DNA from: Microcoleus sp. EPA2
Lineage (GTDB): Bacteria; Cyanobacteriota; Cyanobacteriia; Cyanobacteriales; Microcoleaceae
Direction of reading: 5' to 3'
DNA: 34,479 nt
Assembly (NCBI GenBank): GCA_020882975.1
Contig: JAHRFD010000043.1
Span: forward strand, 1-34,479
Part shown: piece by piece, positions 13,884 through 22,400 of the stretch
Position numbering within the stretch: the first letter of the stretch is position 1
Layout: each line of letters starts with the position of its first letter
The notes under the pieces: model-generated
The model's input: the letters and a program-made list of their open reading frames with translations, nothing else
The model's database searches: none
Told to the model about the DNA's origin: nothing
Translations under genes and position numbers: made by a program

Positions 13884-16121
13884 ATGCTCAACATTCCTCA
13901 ACTAATAGCTCAAGAACTGTCCATCAATCTTGCTCAAGTAAACAATGCTCTGGAACTCTTCTCTGAGGGAGCAACAATTCCATTTATAGCCCGCTACCGG
14001 AAAGAAAAAACCGATTCTCTTAATGAAATTCAGTTACGCGATATTTCCGATCGCTTTACCTATCTGACGGAAATTGAAGACCGCAAAAAATCTATTTTAG
14101 CGACTATTTCAGCCCAAGGAAAACTCACGGAAGAACTGGAAGCCAAAATTCAATCTTGTTTGCAAAAGAATGAATTAGAAGACCTTTATTTACCTTATAA
14201 ACAAAAGCGGCGGACGCGAGCAACAATTGCTAGAGAAAAAGGTTTAGAAGCGCTCGCCGAGTTTATTCAGTCTTTGAATAAACCCGAAGCTAAACCAGCA
14301 GATGTCGAAGCGGAAGCAGCTAAATACATTTCTGAAGAAAAGGGAGTGAAAACAGCAGAAGATGCTCTCAAAGGTGCTGCGGATATTTTAGCAGAAGGTG
14401 TGTCGGAAAAAGCAGAGTTGCGGTCATACTTGCGAGAATTTTTGATGGAAACAGCATTGTTTGTCTCCAAGATTAAAGAGGATTTTCCTGAAGGAAGTAC
14501 CAAGTTTGAAATGTACCGCAATTACCAAGTGGCCGCCAGAAGTGTTAATTCACACAATATGTTAGCACTGTTTCGGGGAGAAAGTGAAGGAATATTGGAT
14601 TTAGACTTGAGTTTTGATGAAGCAGCGGTGATGGCTTATCTGGAATTTCAGGAAATTAAAACTAAGATACCCTTTGTTAAGGAGTTTTATCGATCGATGT
14701 TGAAGGATGCGTTTAACCGACTGATGAAGACTTCTTTGATTACGGAAGTGCGATCGCACAATAAAACTGCTGCGGATATTGAGTCGATCGCTACTTTTGA
14801 AACCAATTTCCGGGAGTTGCTGCTGTCTGCGCCGGCGGGAATGAAGCCCACATTGGCGATCGATCCGGGATTTCGCACCGGCTGCAAAGTTTCCGCCCTG
14901 GATGAAACAGGACAATTTTTGGAATATCAAGCGATTTTTCCACACCAAGCAGCCAGTCAGAGACAGCAAGCTGCTAAAATTGTCAAGCATTTAATTGAAA
15001 AATATAAAATTGAATTAATTGCGATCGGCAATGGTACCGCTTCCCGCGAAACCGATGAATTTGTGGCCGAAGTTTTGGCAGAATTAGACACCAAGCCAAT
15101 TAAAGTGATGGTGAATGAATCCGGCGCATCGGTTTATTCCGCCAGTGAAGTGGCGATCGCCGAATTTCCCGATCTCGACATCACCGTCAGGGGCGCAGTC
15201 AGCATTGGAAGACGTTTACAAGATCCCTTAGCCGAACTGGTCAAAATCGACCCCAAATCCATTGGAGTTGGACAATACCAGCACGATGTTGACCAAAAAC
15301 TGCTGAAAAAGAAACTAGATGAAACAGTCGAAAGCTGTGTCAACTATGTAGGAGTAGATTTAAACACAGCCTCCAAAGAGTTGCTAACTTTTGTGTCAGG
15401 AATGAGTCCAACAGTAGCCAAAAATATAGTCAATTACCGCAACGAAAACGGTGCCTTTAAAAATCGTCGCCAACTCCTGAAAGTCCCCAAACTCGGCCCC
15501 AAAGCCTTTGAACAAGCAGCCGGATTTCTCCGCATTCGCAACGGCGAAAACCTGTTAGATAATACGGCAGTCCATCCCGAAAGTTATGCGGTAGTTCAGG
15601 CGATCGCCAAGGATTTGAACATACCGCTGACTCAAGTAACACAAATAGCCGAAAAAATCAAGGGTGTAAATATTAAGAAATATGTCACAGAAAAAGTGGG
15701 CGAACCAACCCTGCGAGACATTATTTCCGAACTAGAAAAGCCGGGTAGAGACCCGCGAGCTGAGTTCAAATACGCTACTTTTAAAGAAGGAATCAAAGGA
15801 ATGTCTGACTTGACAGCGGGGATGGAATTGGAAGGAATAATCACGAATGTAGCTAACTTTGGGGCTTTTGTGGATGTGGGAGTACACCAAGATGGTTTAG
15901 TGCATATTTCTCAATTAGCAGACAGATTTGTCGAAGATCCCAAACAGATTGTGAAAGTCGGACAAGTGGTGAAAGTCCGAGTTTTGGAGGTGAATGAGAA
16001 GTTGAAGCGAATTAGTTTAACAATGCGATCGCCAGAGCAAGCAAAGAGCGATCGTAACATCAGTTTACCGCAAAGAGCGCCCACCGTTAACGATTTGAAA
16101 GTAAAGTTTAACAAAAGGTGA
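13884..16121 (+). CDS. Tex family RNA-binding protein with S1 domain
   Basis: A 745-residue cytoplasmic nucleic-acid-binding protein of the Tex/Spt6-related family, associated with transcription and RNA metabolism. The N-terminal helical domain contains the family motif GATIPFIARYRKE (about 28-41). A YqgF/RNase H-like domain starts near residue 323 (TLAIDPGFRTG). Helix-hairpin-helix repeats lie at about 490-555 (GMSPTVAKNIVNYR, VPKLGPKAFEQAAGF). The S1 domain is at about 648-716 (GIITNVANFGAFVDVG, HISQLADRFV). Length and order match full-length Tex (about 720-780 residues). It stands alone, with a copy of the same structured repeat on either side. Confidence 0.95.
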   Translation: MLNIPQLIAQELSINLAQVNNALELFSEGATIPFIARYRKEKTDSLNEIQLRDISDRFTYLTEIEDRKKSILATISAQGKLTEELEAKIQSCLQKNELEDLYLPYKQKRRTRATIAREKGLEALAEFIQSLNKPEAKPADVEAEAAKYISEEKGVKTAEDALKGAADILAEGVSEKAELRSYLREFLMETALFVSKIKEDFPEGSTKFEMYRNYQVAARSVNSHNMLALFRGESEGILDLDLSFDEAAVMAYLEFQEIKTKIPFVKEFYRSMLKDAFNRLMKTSLITEVRSHNKTAADIESIATFETNFRELLLSAPAGMKPTLAIDPGFRTGCKVSALDETGQFLEYQAIFPHQAASQRQQAAKIVKHLIEKYKIELIAIGNGTASRETDEFVAEVLAELDTKPIKVMVNESGASVYSASEVAIAEFPDLDITVRGAVSIGRRLQDPLAELVKIDPKSIGVGQYQHDVDQKLLKKKLDETVESCVNYVGVDLNTASKELLTFVSGMSPTVAKNIVNYRNENGAFKNRRQLLKVPKLGPKAFEQAAGFLRIRNGENLLDNTAVHPESYAVVQAIAKDLNIPLTQVTQIAEKIKGVNIKKYVTEKVGEPTLRDIISELEKPGRDPRAEFKYATFKEGIKGMSDLTAGMELEGIITNVANFGAFVDVGVHQDGLVHISQLADRFVEDPKQIVKVGQVVKVRVLEVNEKLKRISLTMRSPEQAKSDRNISLPQRAPTVNDLKVKFNKR

Positions 16122-16152
16122 TTTCAAGACCGAGAGGGTAGTCACGGGGGGG

Positions 16153-16288
16153 TTCTTCGGGAGCATCCCGATGTTGTAAGGGCGAAGCATTTCGGCAGAC
16201 AATTTATTAGTGATAATCAGAGATTTACAGCCGAAATGCTTCGCCCCTACGAATATATTTGCAAAACACAGATGCACCCCGTTCTTCT
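16153..16288 (+). repeat. Structured dispersed element downstream of tex (copy 2)
   Basis: It has the same ends and loop as copy 1. Here the arms are GGGCGAAGCATTTCGGC and GCCGAAATGCTTCGCCC, a perfect 17-bp stem. The arms differ from those of copy 1 at several matched positions, but both remain paired. A smaller hairpin, CGGGAGCATCCCG, is at 16159-16171. Confidence 0.8.
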
Positions 16289-16297
16289 TCCTTCTAC

Positions 16298-16819
16298 TTA
16301 ATTAAACAATGTAGATAAAAACTTAGTAGCGATTTTTGCTTCTATCTTAAACGGAACTATAAACAAAATCAACCCAAATATAAACATACCTAACAAGGGA
16401 ATAAATATAGGTCCCACAGACGGTTCTGCCAACCAAGCAAATAAAGCAAAAATACCAATACTACCTGTGAACCACAACCAAAAAATCATAAATATCATCA
16501 CAAGTTTATGCAAGCTCATGTTAATATCGATGACACAACCGAAGGGTTGAGGATGTATTTCTCCTTGAATAAATGGCAGGAAGGAATTGCGGCCGCTGAT
16601 AATCCGACTAATTTTAAAAGTCTTGCCATTTATGGTTCCCTCATAAGGTTTTGGAGGTGGTGGCCCAAAAGGTATCACGACTCTAAAAATTTTGGGAGTA
16701 TCGACAACTTCATCTAATCTTTGCAGAACCTTAGAAAAACTTAAACTTGTGGTAATTTTAAATTTTTCAAAAGGGAGCAAAAATCTAAAAAATCTGAGAA
16801 TGTTGCTCATCGGGTTCAT
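16298..16819 (-). CDS. Uncharacterised two-helix membrane protein
   Basis: A 173-residue protein of unknown function. The N-terminal 100 residues are soluble and include FGPPPPKPYEGTINGKTFKI and RIISGRNSFLPFIQGEIHP; the C-terminal part has two predicted membrane helices (about 105-130 and 135-155), ending in a short basic tail. I recall similar small cyanobacterial membrane proteins with the RNSFLPxIxGxI segment but no named family. ATGs at 16819 and 16810 are both possible. It is divergent from the FAD oxidoreductase, with 123 bp between the starts. Confidence 0.65.
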   Translation of the reverse strand: MNPMSNILRFFRFLLPFEKFKITTSLSFSKVLQRLDEVVDTPKIFRVVIPFGPPPPKPYEGTINGKTFKISRIISGRNSFLPFIQGEIHPQPFGCVIDINMSLHKLVMIFMIFWLWFTGSIGIFALFAWLAEPSVGPIFIPLLGMFIFGLILFIVPFKIEAKIATKFLSTLFN

Positions 16820-16875
16820 GGGGATATTAAATAGTTGTTATACTTACTAATCCGCTAGAAAACTAAAAATTTGCT

Positions 16876-16904
16876 CTGACAGTACACTTAAATGTCAGTA
16901 TAGT
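16876..16904 (+). promoter_or_regulatory. Likely promoter of the FAD oxidoreductase gene
   Basis: CTGACA (16876-16881) and TATAGT (16899-16904) are 17 bp apart, a good sigma-70 type match. The -35 is one arm of the dyad CTGACA-N11-TGTCAG (16876-16898), which could be an operator. A second small dyad, GACAC-CATAA-GTGTC (16921-16935), covers the alternative GTG start. Confidence 0.4.
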
Positions 16905-16942
16905 GCAAAATAAAGATTTGGACACCATAAGTGTCTGGAGTT

Positions 16943-19096
16943 ATGTCAAAATTTAGCCAACAATCTGCGATGAAACCGCCAAGGTATTTATTCTGGCTCA
17001 AAAGTCGATCGCTCTTGAGCCTATCTCTCGGTCTAATTTCGGTAACATCCACTATTTCACCCGTATTTTCCGCGCCAAATCGCAATCTAGATCGGGAGGA
17101 AACTTGTGATATTCTGGTAGCAGGTGGCGGACTGGCCGGTGCTGCTACTGCCTACGAAGGTTTACTGGCTGGTCGCACGGTTTGTGTGACGGAAATTACG
17201 GACTGGGTAGGTGGTCAAATCTCCTCCCAGGGAACTTCTGCACTAGATGAAAGAGAGACTCAGCGATCGCTCTTATTTTACCCCCGCGGATACCTAGAAT
17301 TACGACGGCGCATCAAGGAACATTACGGCCGTCTTAATCCTGGTGGCTGTTGGGTTAGTTATTCCTGTTTCATGCCCTACAATGGTCACAAAATTTTATT
17401 TGAAATGTTACAGGATGCTGCTAAAACCGGGAATGGTAAGCTGAAATGGTTTCCCAATACGGTAATTAAAGAACTAGAAATTACTCCTGCTGTGGCGGGA
17501 AATACGGTGGGTGGTCAACAAATTAAAAGTGCGATCGGCATTTCGCACAAACCAGCCCCCAATACCCCACCAATCAACACCGAAACCCTTTCCAAAACCA
17601 TCGAAGATGCCTACCGCTACGAAAATTCCGCGCGATTTAACAAAACCATTATCCGGTTTATTCCCAAACCACGTCAGACCCCCCCTAACCCCCCCTTACC
17701 AAGGGGGGGGAATGCCACAAGTTCCCCCCCTTTACAAGGGGGGGCTAGGGGGGGTGCTGATTGGTACGTTGTCGATGCCACAGAAACCGGCGAATTAATC
17801 GGACTAGCCGACGTACCTTACCGCCTGGGGATTGACCCCCGTTCCCCCCTAGAACCTTCCTCTGGAAGTCCTACGGGCGATGCTTATTGTACTCAAGGTT
17901 TTACCTACACCTTTGCCATGGAGGCAACGAAGGAACCCCAACAGCAGCAACAGCCATCTTTCTATCAGCAATATGCTCCTTATTACAGTTACGAATTGCA
18001 GAGATTAGCTAGTTTTCCTTTGGTTTTCAGCTACCGCCAAATCAGGAGTATGAAACCCGATGAACCGCGCCCTGCCGACCCCAAGCAATTCCCAATTTAC
18101 CCTGGGGATATTTCCATGCAAAACTGGACCTGGGGTAATGACTATCGCCCTGGTTCTTCCCAGGATAATTTAATTTATTCTCGCGCGCAACTCGCAGCGA
18201 ACGGTCAACTGCAACCCGGTGGCTGGATGGGTGGTTTGCGAACAGAAACATTGCGGCGTGGGGAAGAAAATGCTAAAGGCTTTTTCTACTGGTTGGTAGC
18301 AGGAACCACTGACTCGCAACTGGGTAATGGTGTGAAAAAGCCTTATCCAAATAATCGATTTTTGAGCGGACTAGATTCGCCGATGGGGACCGTTCACGGA
18401 CTTTCTAAATATCCTTATATGCGGGAGGGTAGACGAATTATTGGCCGACCAAGTTTGAGTCAACCTCAAGGTTTTACGGTGTGGGAAGTTGATATGTCTC
18501 GCACTAATTTTAAGGATAGTTTTTACCGTCAGAATTTGTCGGCGGAAGATTACCGGAATTTGTGGCTGAATTTGGGTGGTTTAAATGCGCCGGCTTTGGC
18601 TGTGGGTAGTCAATCGGTTGAGAATACAAAATCGCGATCGCGCGCTACGATTTATCCAGATGCTGTCGGTATTGGTCATTATGCGATCGACTTTCACCCC
18701 TGCATGACCAACAGTCCCCCTGAAGCCCCCGGAAACACCGAACGCGAAGGAACTCGCAAAGGTCAAGGTCAAGCTTATCCCTTCCAAATTCCGCTGCGGG
18801 CAATGATTCCTCAGAAAATTGACAATATGTTAGTAGCTGGTAAAAGTATTGCTGTCAGCCACACAGCGGCGGCGGCTTATCGGGTGCATTCTTTTGAATG
18901 GTCCGCTGGTGCAGCCGCCGGAATTACGGCTGCTTTTTCCCTAGAAAATGGGATTATACCTTATCAATTGGTGGACGAATTGCCCTCCCGCGAGCCAAAT
19001 TTGGAGGTGTTACAGTTGCGGCTACAACAAAATGCCAATCCCATCGCATTTCCGGGTACTTCTATTTTTAATAGTTCCTGGCAAAACTGGAAGTAA
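16943..19096 (+). CDS. Exported FAD-dependent oxidoreductase
   Basis: A 717-residue protein with an N-terminal Sec-type signal peptide (a basic start, LLSLSLGLISVTSTI, then VFSAP). The FAD-binding Rossmann fold follows near residue 55 (ILVAGGGLAGAATAYEG) and continues with the VTEITDWVGGQISSQGTSALD segment typical of the FAD_oxidored family. A second FAD contact is likely in NMLVAGKSIAVSHTAAAAYR near the C-terminus. The substrate is unknown. A GTG at 16931 gives four more residues; the ATG at 16943 is preferred because the GTG lies inside a dyad. Residues 246-271 (TPPNPPLPRGG ... GGARGG) are encoded by a C/G-rich palindromic repeat inserted in frame just before a core strand (WYVVDATETGELI). 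Confidence 0.85.
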   Translation: MSKFSQQSAMKPPRYLFWLKSRSLLSLSLGLISVTSTISPVFSAPNRNLDREETCDILVAGGGLAGAATAYEGLLAGRTVCVTEITDWVGGQISSQGTSALDERETQRSLLFYPRGYLELRRRIKEHYGRLNPGGCWVSYSCFMPYNGHKILFEMLQDAAKTGNGKLKWFPNTVIKELEITPAVAGNTVGGQQIKSAIGISHKPAPNTPPINTETLSKTIEDAYRYENSARFNKTIIRFIPKPRQTPPNPPLPRGGNATSSPPLQGGARGGADWYVVDATETGELIGLADVPYRLGIDPRSPLEPSSGSPTGDAYCTQGFTYTFAMEATKEPQQQQQPSFYQQYAPYYSYELQRLASFPLVFSYRQIRSMKPDEPRPADPKQFPIYPGDISMQNWTWGNDYRPGSSQDNLIYSRAQLAANGQLQPGGWMGGLRTETLRRGEENAKGFFYWLVAGTTDSQLGNGVKKPYPNNRFLSGLDSPMGTVHGLSKYPYMREGRRIIGRPSLSQPQGFTVWEVDMSRTNFKDSFYRQNLSAEDYRNLWLNLGGLNAPALAVGSQSVENTKSRSRATIYPDAVGIGHYAIDFHPCMTNSPPEAPGNTEREGTRKGQGQAYPFQIPLRAMIPQKIDNMLVAGKSIAVSHTAAAAYRVHSFEWSAGAAAGITAAFSLENGIIPYQLVDELPSREPNLEVLQLRLQQNANPIAFPGTSIFNSSWQNWK
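17677..17755 (+). repeat. C/G-rich palindromic repeat inside a coding region
   Basis: GACCCCCCCTAACCCCCCC at one end and GGGGGGGCTAGGGGGGGT at the other form an imperfect inverted repeat, with inner arms CCTTACCAAGG and CCTTTACAAGG-like palindromes. The organisation is that of the intergenic 80-bp elements at 11502 and 19191. It is translated through without stop. Confidence 0.85.
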
Positions 19097-19190
19097 TCTT
19101 AGTTGGTAATCTGTAGGGCATACCGTAAGCACCATTGGTGTCAACAACCAGGCTAAAACCCTCTGCATCTTTCATTTGTATCGAAGTTTC

Positions 19191-19270
19191 GATCCCCCTA
19201 AATCCCCCTTAAAAAGGGGGACTTTGAGTGTTCCGGTTCCCCCCTTTTTAAGGGGGGCTAGGGGGGATCT
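19191..19270 (+). repeat. 80-bp C/G-rich palindromic element
   Basis: Begins GATCCCCCTAAATCCCCCTT and ends GGGGGGCTAGGGGGGATCT. Both ends and the internal AGGGGGACTTTGAG are shared with the element at 11502-11581. The 19097-19445 gap holds this element and the leader of the kinase gene; no gene is seen. Confidence 0.85.
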
Positions 19271-19445
19271 CTGGGCCTATAGTCAAACAGCAGACCAATA
19301 ACAACTGCCCGCATCTAATAACCAGCAATTTGTAATCCATCTTTAGGTAGAAGCAATCAGACACTACTTGAGCGCCATAATATCAATAATATCAAAACTT
19401 AAAAATATTCCCCCTCCCCATTACAAATCACCAAAGGAAAAGGTA

Positions 19446-22400
19446 ATGACAACGGTACAGAACACACAGGAAAGTCCCAATAAAATTTATGCCAAACAAC
19501 TACTGAGAACCCTCGTAGCTGTCAAAAAAGGAGACTTTTCAGTTCGGATGCCCATAGACCAGACTGGCCTGGGAGGGAAAATTGCCGATACTCTCAACGA
19601 TATTATCGAACTCAATCAGAGAATGGCAGCCGAACTCGATCGCATCAGTACAGTTGTCGGCAAAGAAGGTAAAATCTCCCAGCGGGCCACCATCGGCAAC
19701 GCCGAGGGTTCGTGGTCAGCTAGCGTTGATTCTGTCAATACCCTAATCACAGATTTAGTCCAACCCACCTCCGAAACCGCCAGAGTAATTCGCGCCGTCG
19801 CCAAGGGAGACTTATCCCAAACCATTGCCTTAGAAATAGAAGACAGACCCCTCAAAGGAGAATTCCTCCAAACTGCTCAAATTGTTAACACAATGGTAGA
19901 CCAGTTGAGTTCCTTCGCTTCGGAAGTAACGCGGGTGGCGCGAGAAGTGGGAACCGAAGGCAAATTAGGCGTGCAAGCCCAAGTGGAGGGAGTAGCAGGA
20001 ACTTGGAAAGATTTAACCGATTCCGTTAACTCCATGGCCGGGAATTTGACCGCCCAAGTTCGCAACATTGCGGAGGTGACAACGGCGGTGGCTAATGGCG
20101 ATTTATCTAAGAAAATTACTGTTGATGTTAAAGGCGAAATTCTGGAACTGAAAAACACGATTAACATCATGGTAGACCAGTTGAGTTCCTTTGCTTCGGA
20201 AGTAACGCGGGTGGCGCGGGAAGTGGGAACCGAAGGTAAATTAGGCGTGCAAGCCCAAGTGCAGGGAGTAGCAGGAACTTGGAAAGATTTAACCGATTCA
20301 GTTAACTCCATGGCGGGAAATTTAACAGCCCAAGTTCGCAACATTGCCGAGGTGACAACGGCGGTGGCTAATGGCGATTTATCTAAGAAAATTACTGTTG
20401 ATGTGAAAGGGGAAATTCTGGAACTGAAAAACACGATTAATATCATGGTTGATCAGTTAAATTCCTTCGCCTCAGAAGTCACGCGGGTGGCGAGAGAAGT
20501 CGGTTCCGAAGGCAAACTGGGCGGCCAAGCAGAAGTGAAGGGAGTGGCGGGAACTTGGAAAGATTTGACAGATAGTGTTAACTTTATGGCGGGCAGTTTG
20601 ACGGCCCAAGTTCGTAACATTGCGGAAGTGACAACGGCCGTGGCAAATGGTGATTTATCTAAGAAAATTACCGTAGATGTCAAAGGCGAAATTCTGGAGT
20701 TAAAAAACACTGTCAACACGATGGTTGACCAATTAAATTCCTTTGCTTCGGAAGTAACGCGGGTGGCGCGGGAAGTAGGAACGGAAGGTAAATTAGGCGT
20801 GCAGGCTCAAGTGCAGGGAGTAGCAGGAACTTGGAAGGATTTAACCGATTCTGTTAACTCGATGGCGGGAAATTTGACCGCCCAAGTTCGCAACATTGCG
20901 GAAGTGACAACGGCCGTGGCTAATGGCGATTTATCTAAAAAAATTACAGTTCAAGTTAAAGGCGAAATTTTAGAACTAAAAAATACGATTAACGTGATGG
21001 TGGATCAGCTTAATTCCTTCGCCTCAGAAGTCACGCGGGTAGCTAGGGAAGTGGGTTCCGAAGGCAAACTGGGTGGTCAAGCAGATGTCCGAGGCGTAGC
21101 AGGAACTTGGAAGGATTTAACCGATTCAGTTAATTTTATGGCGGGCAGTTTGACCGCCCAAGTACGGAATATTGCGGCTGTGACTACGGCGGTGGCTAAT
21201 GGCGATTTATCTAAGAAAATTACTGTGGATGTCAAAGGCGAAATTCTGGAGTTAAAAAACACTGTCAACACGATGGTTGACCAGTTAAATTCCTTTGCTT
21301 CGGAAGTAACGCGGGTGGCGCGGGAAGTGGGAACCGAAGGTAAATTAGGCGTGCAAGCAGAAGTGCGGGGAGTAGCAGGAACTTGGAAGGATTTAACCGA
21401 TTCCGTTAACTCCATGGCGGGGAATTTGACCGCCCAAGTTCGCAACATTGCTGAGGTGACAACGGCGGTGGCTAATGGTGATTTATCTAAGAAAATTACT
21501 GTTGATGTCAAAGGCGAAATTCTGGAATTGAAAAACACGATTAATATCATGGTGGATCAGTTGAGTTCCTTTGCTTCGGAAGTAACGCGGGTGGCGCGGG
21601 AAGTGGGAACAGAAGGTAAATTAGGCGTGCAAGCTTACGTGCGCGGTGTGGGCGGAACTTGGAAAGATTTAACCGATAATGTTAACTTGATGGCGGGGAA
21701 TTTGACGGCGCAGGTGCGGAATATTGCGGAAGTGACGAAGGCGGTGGCTAATGGTGATTTGTCTAAGAAAATTACGGTGGATGTCAAAGGCGAAATTCTG
21801 GAACTGAAAGATACTATTAATGTGATGGTGGATCAGCTTAATTCCTTTGCTTCAGAAGTGACGCGGGTGGCGCGAGAGGTGGGTACTGAAGGGAAATTGG
21901 GCGGTCAAGCTGAGGTGAAAGGAGTGGCGGGAACTTGGAAAGATTTAACTGATAATGTTAACTCGATGGCGGGGAATTTGACGGCGCAAGTGCGGGGGAT
22001 TGCGAAGGTGGTGACGGCGGTGGCGAATGGCGATTTGAAGCGGAAATTGATGCTGGAAGCTAAGGGTGAAATTGCGACTCTCGCAGATACGATTAATGAG
22101 ATGATCGATACTCTGGCAACCTTTGCGGATCAGGTTACTAGCGTGGCACGAGAGGTGGGAATTGAAGGGAAATTAGGCGGTCAGGCGAAGGTGCCTGGGG
22201 CGGCGGGAACCTGGCGGGATTTGACGGATAATGTGAATGAATTGGCTGCTAATTTGACTACTCAGGTAAGGGCGATTGCGGAAGTGGCAATTGCTGTTAC
22301 TAAAGGCGATTTAACGAGGTCAATTGCCGTTGCTGCTGAAGGAGAAGTCGCTATTCTGAAAGATAACATTAACCAGATGATTGCTAATCTCCGGGAGACA

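Noticed and set aside
19616..21550. Several long antisense open frames opposite the HAMP array
   Set aside because: They recur with the 276-bp period, have the same translated sequence in each unit and only mirror codon use of the kinase.
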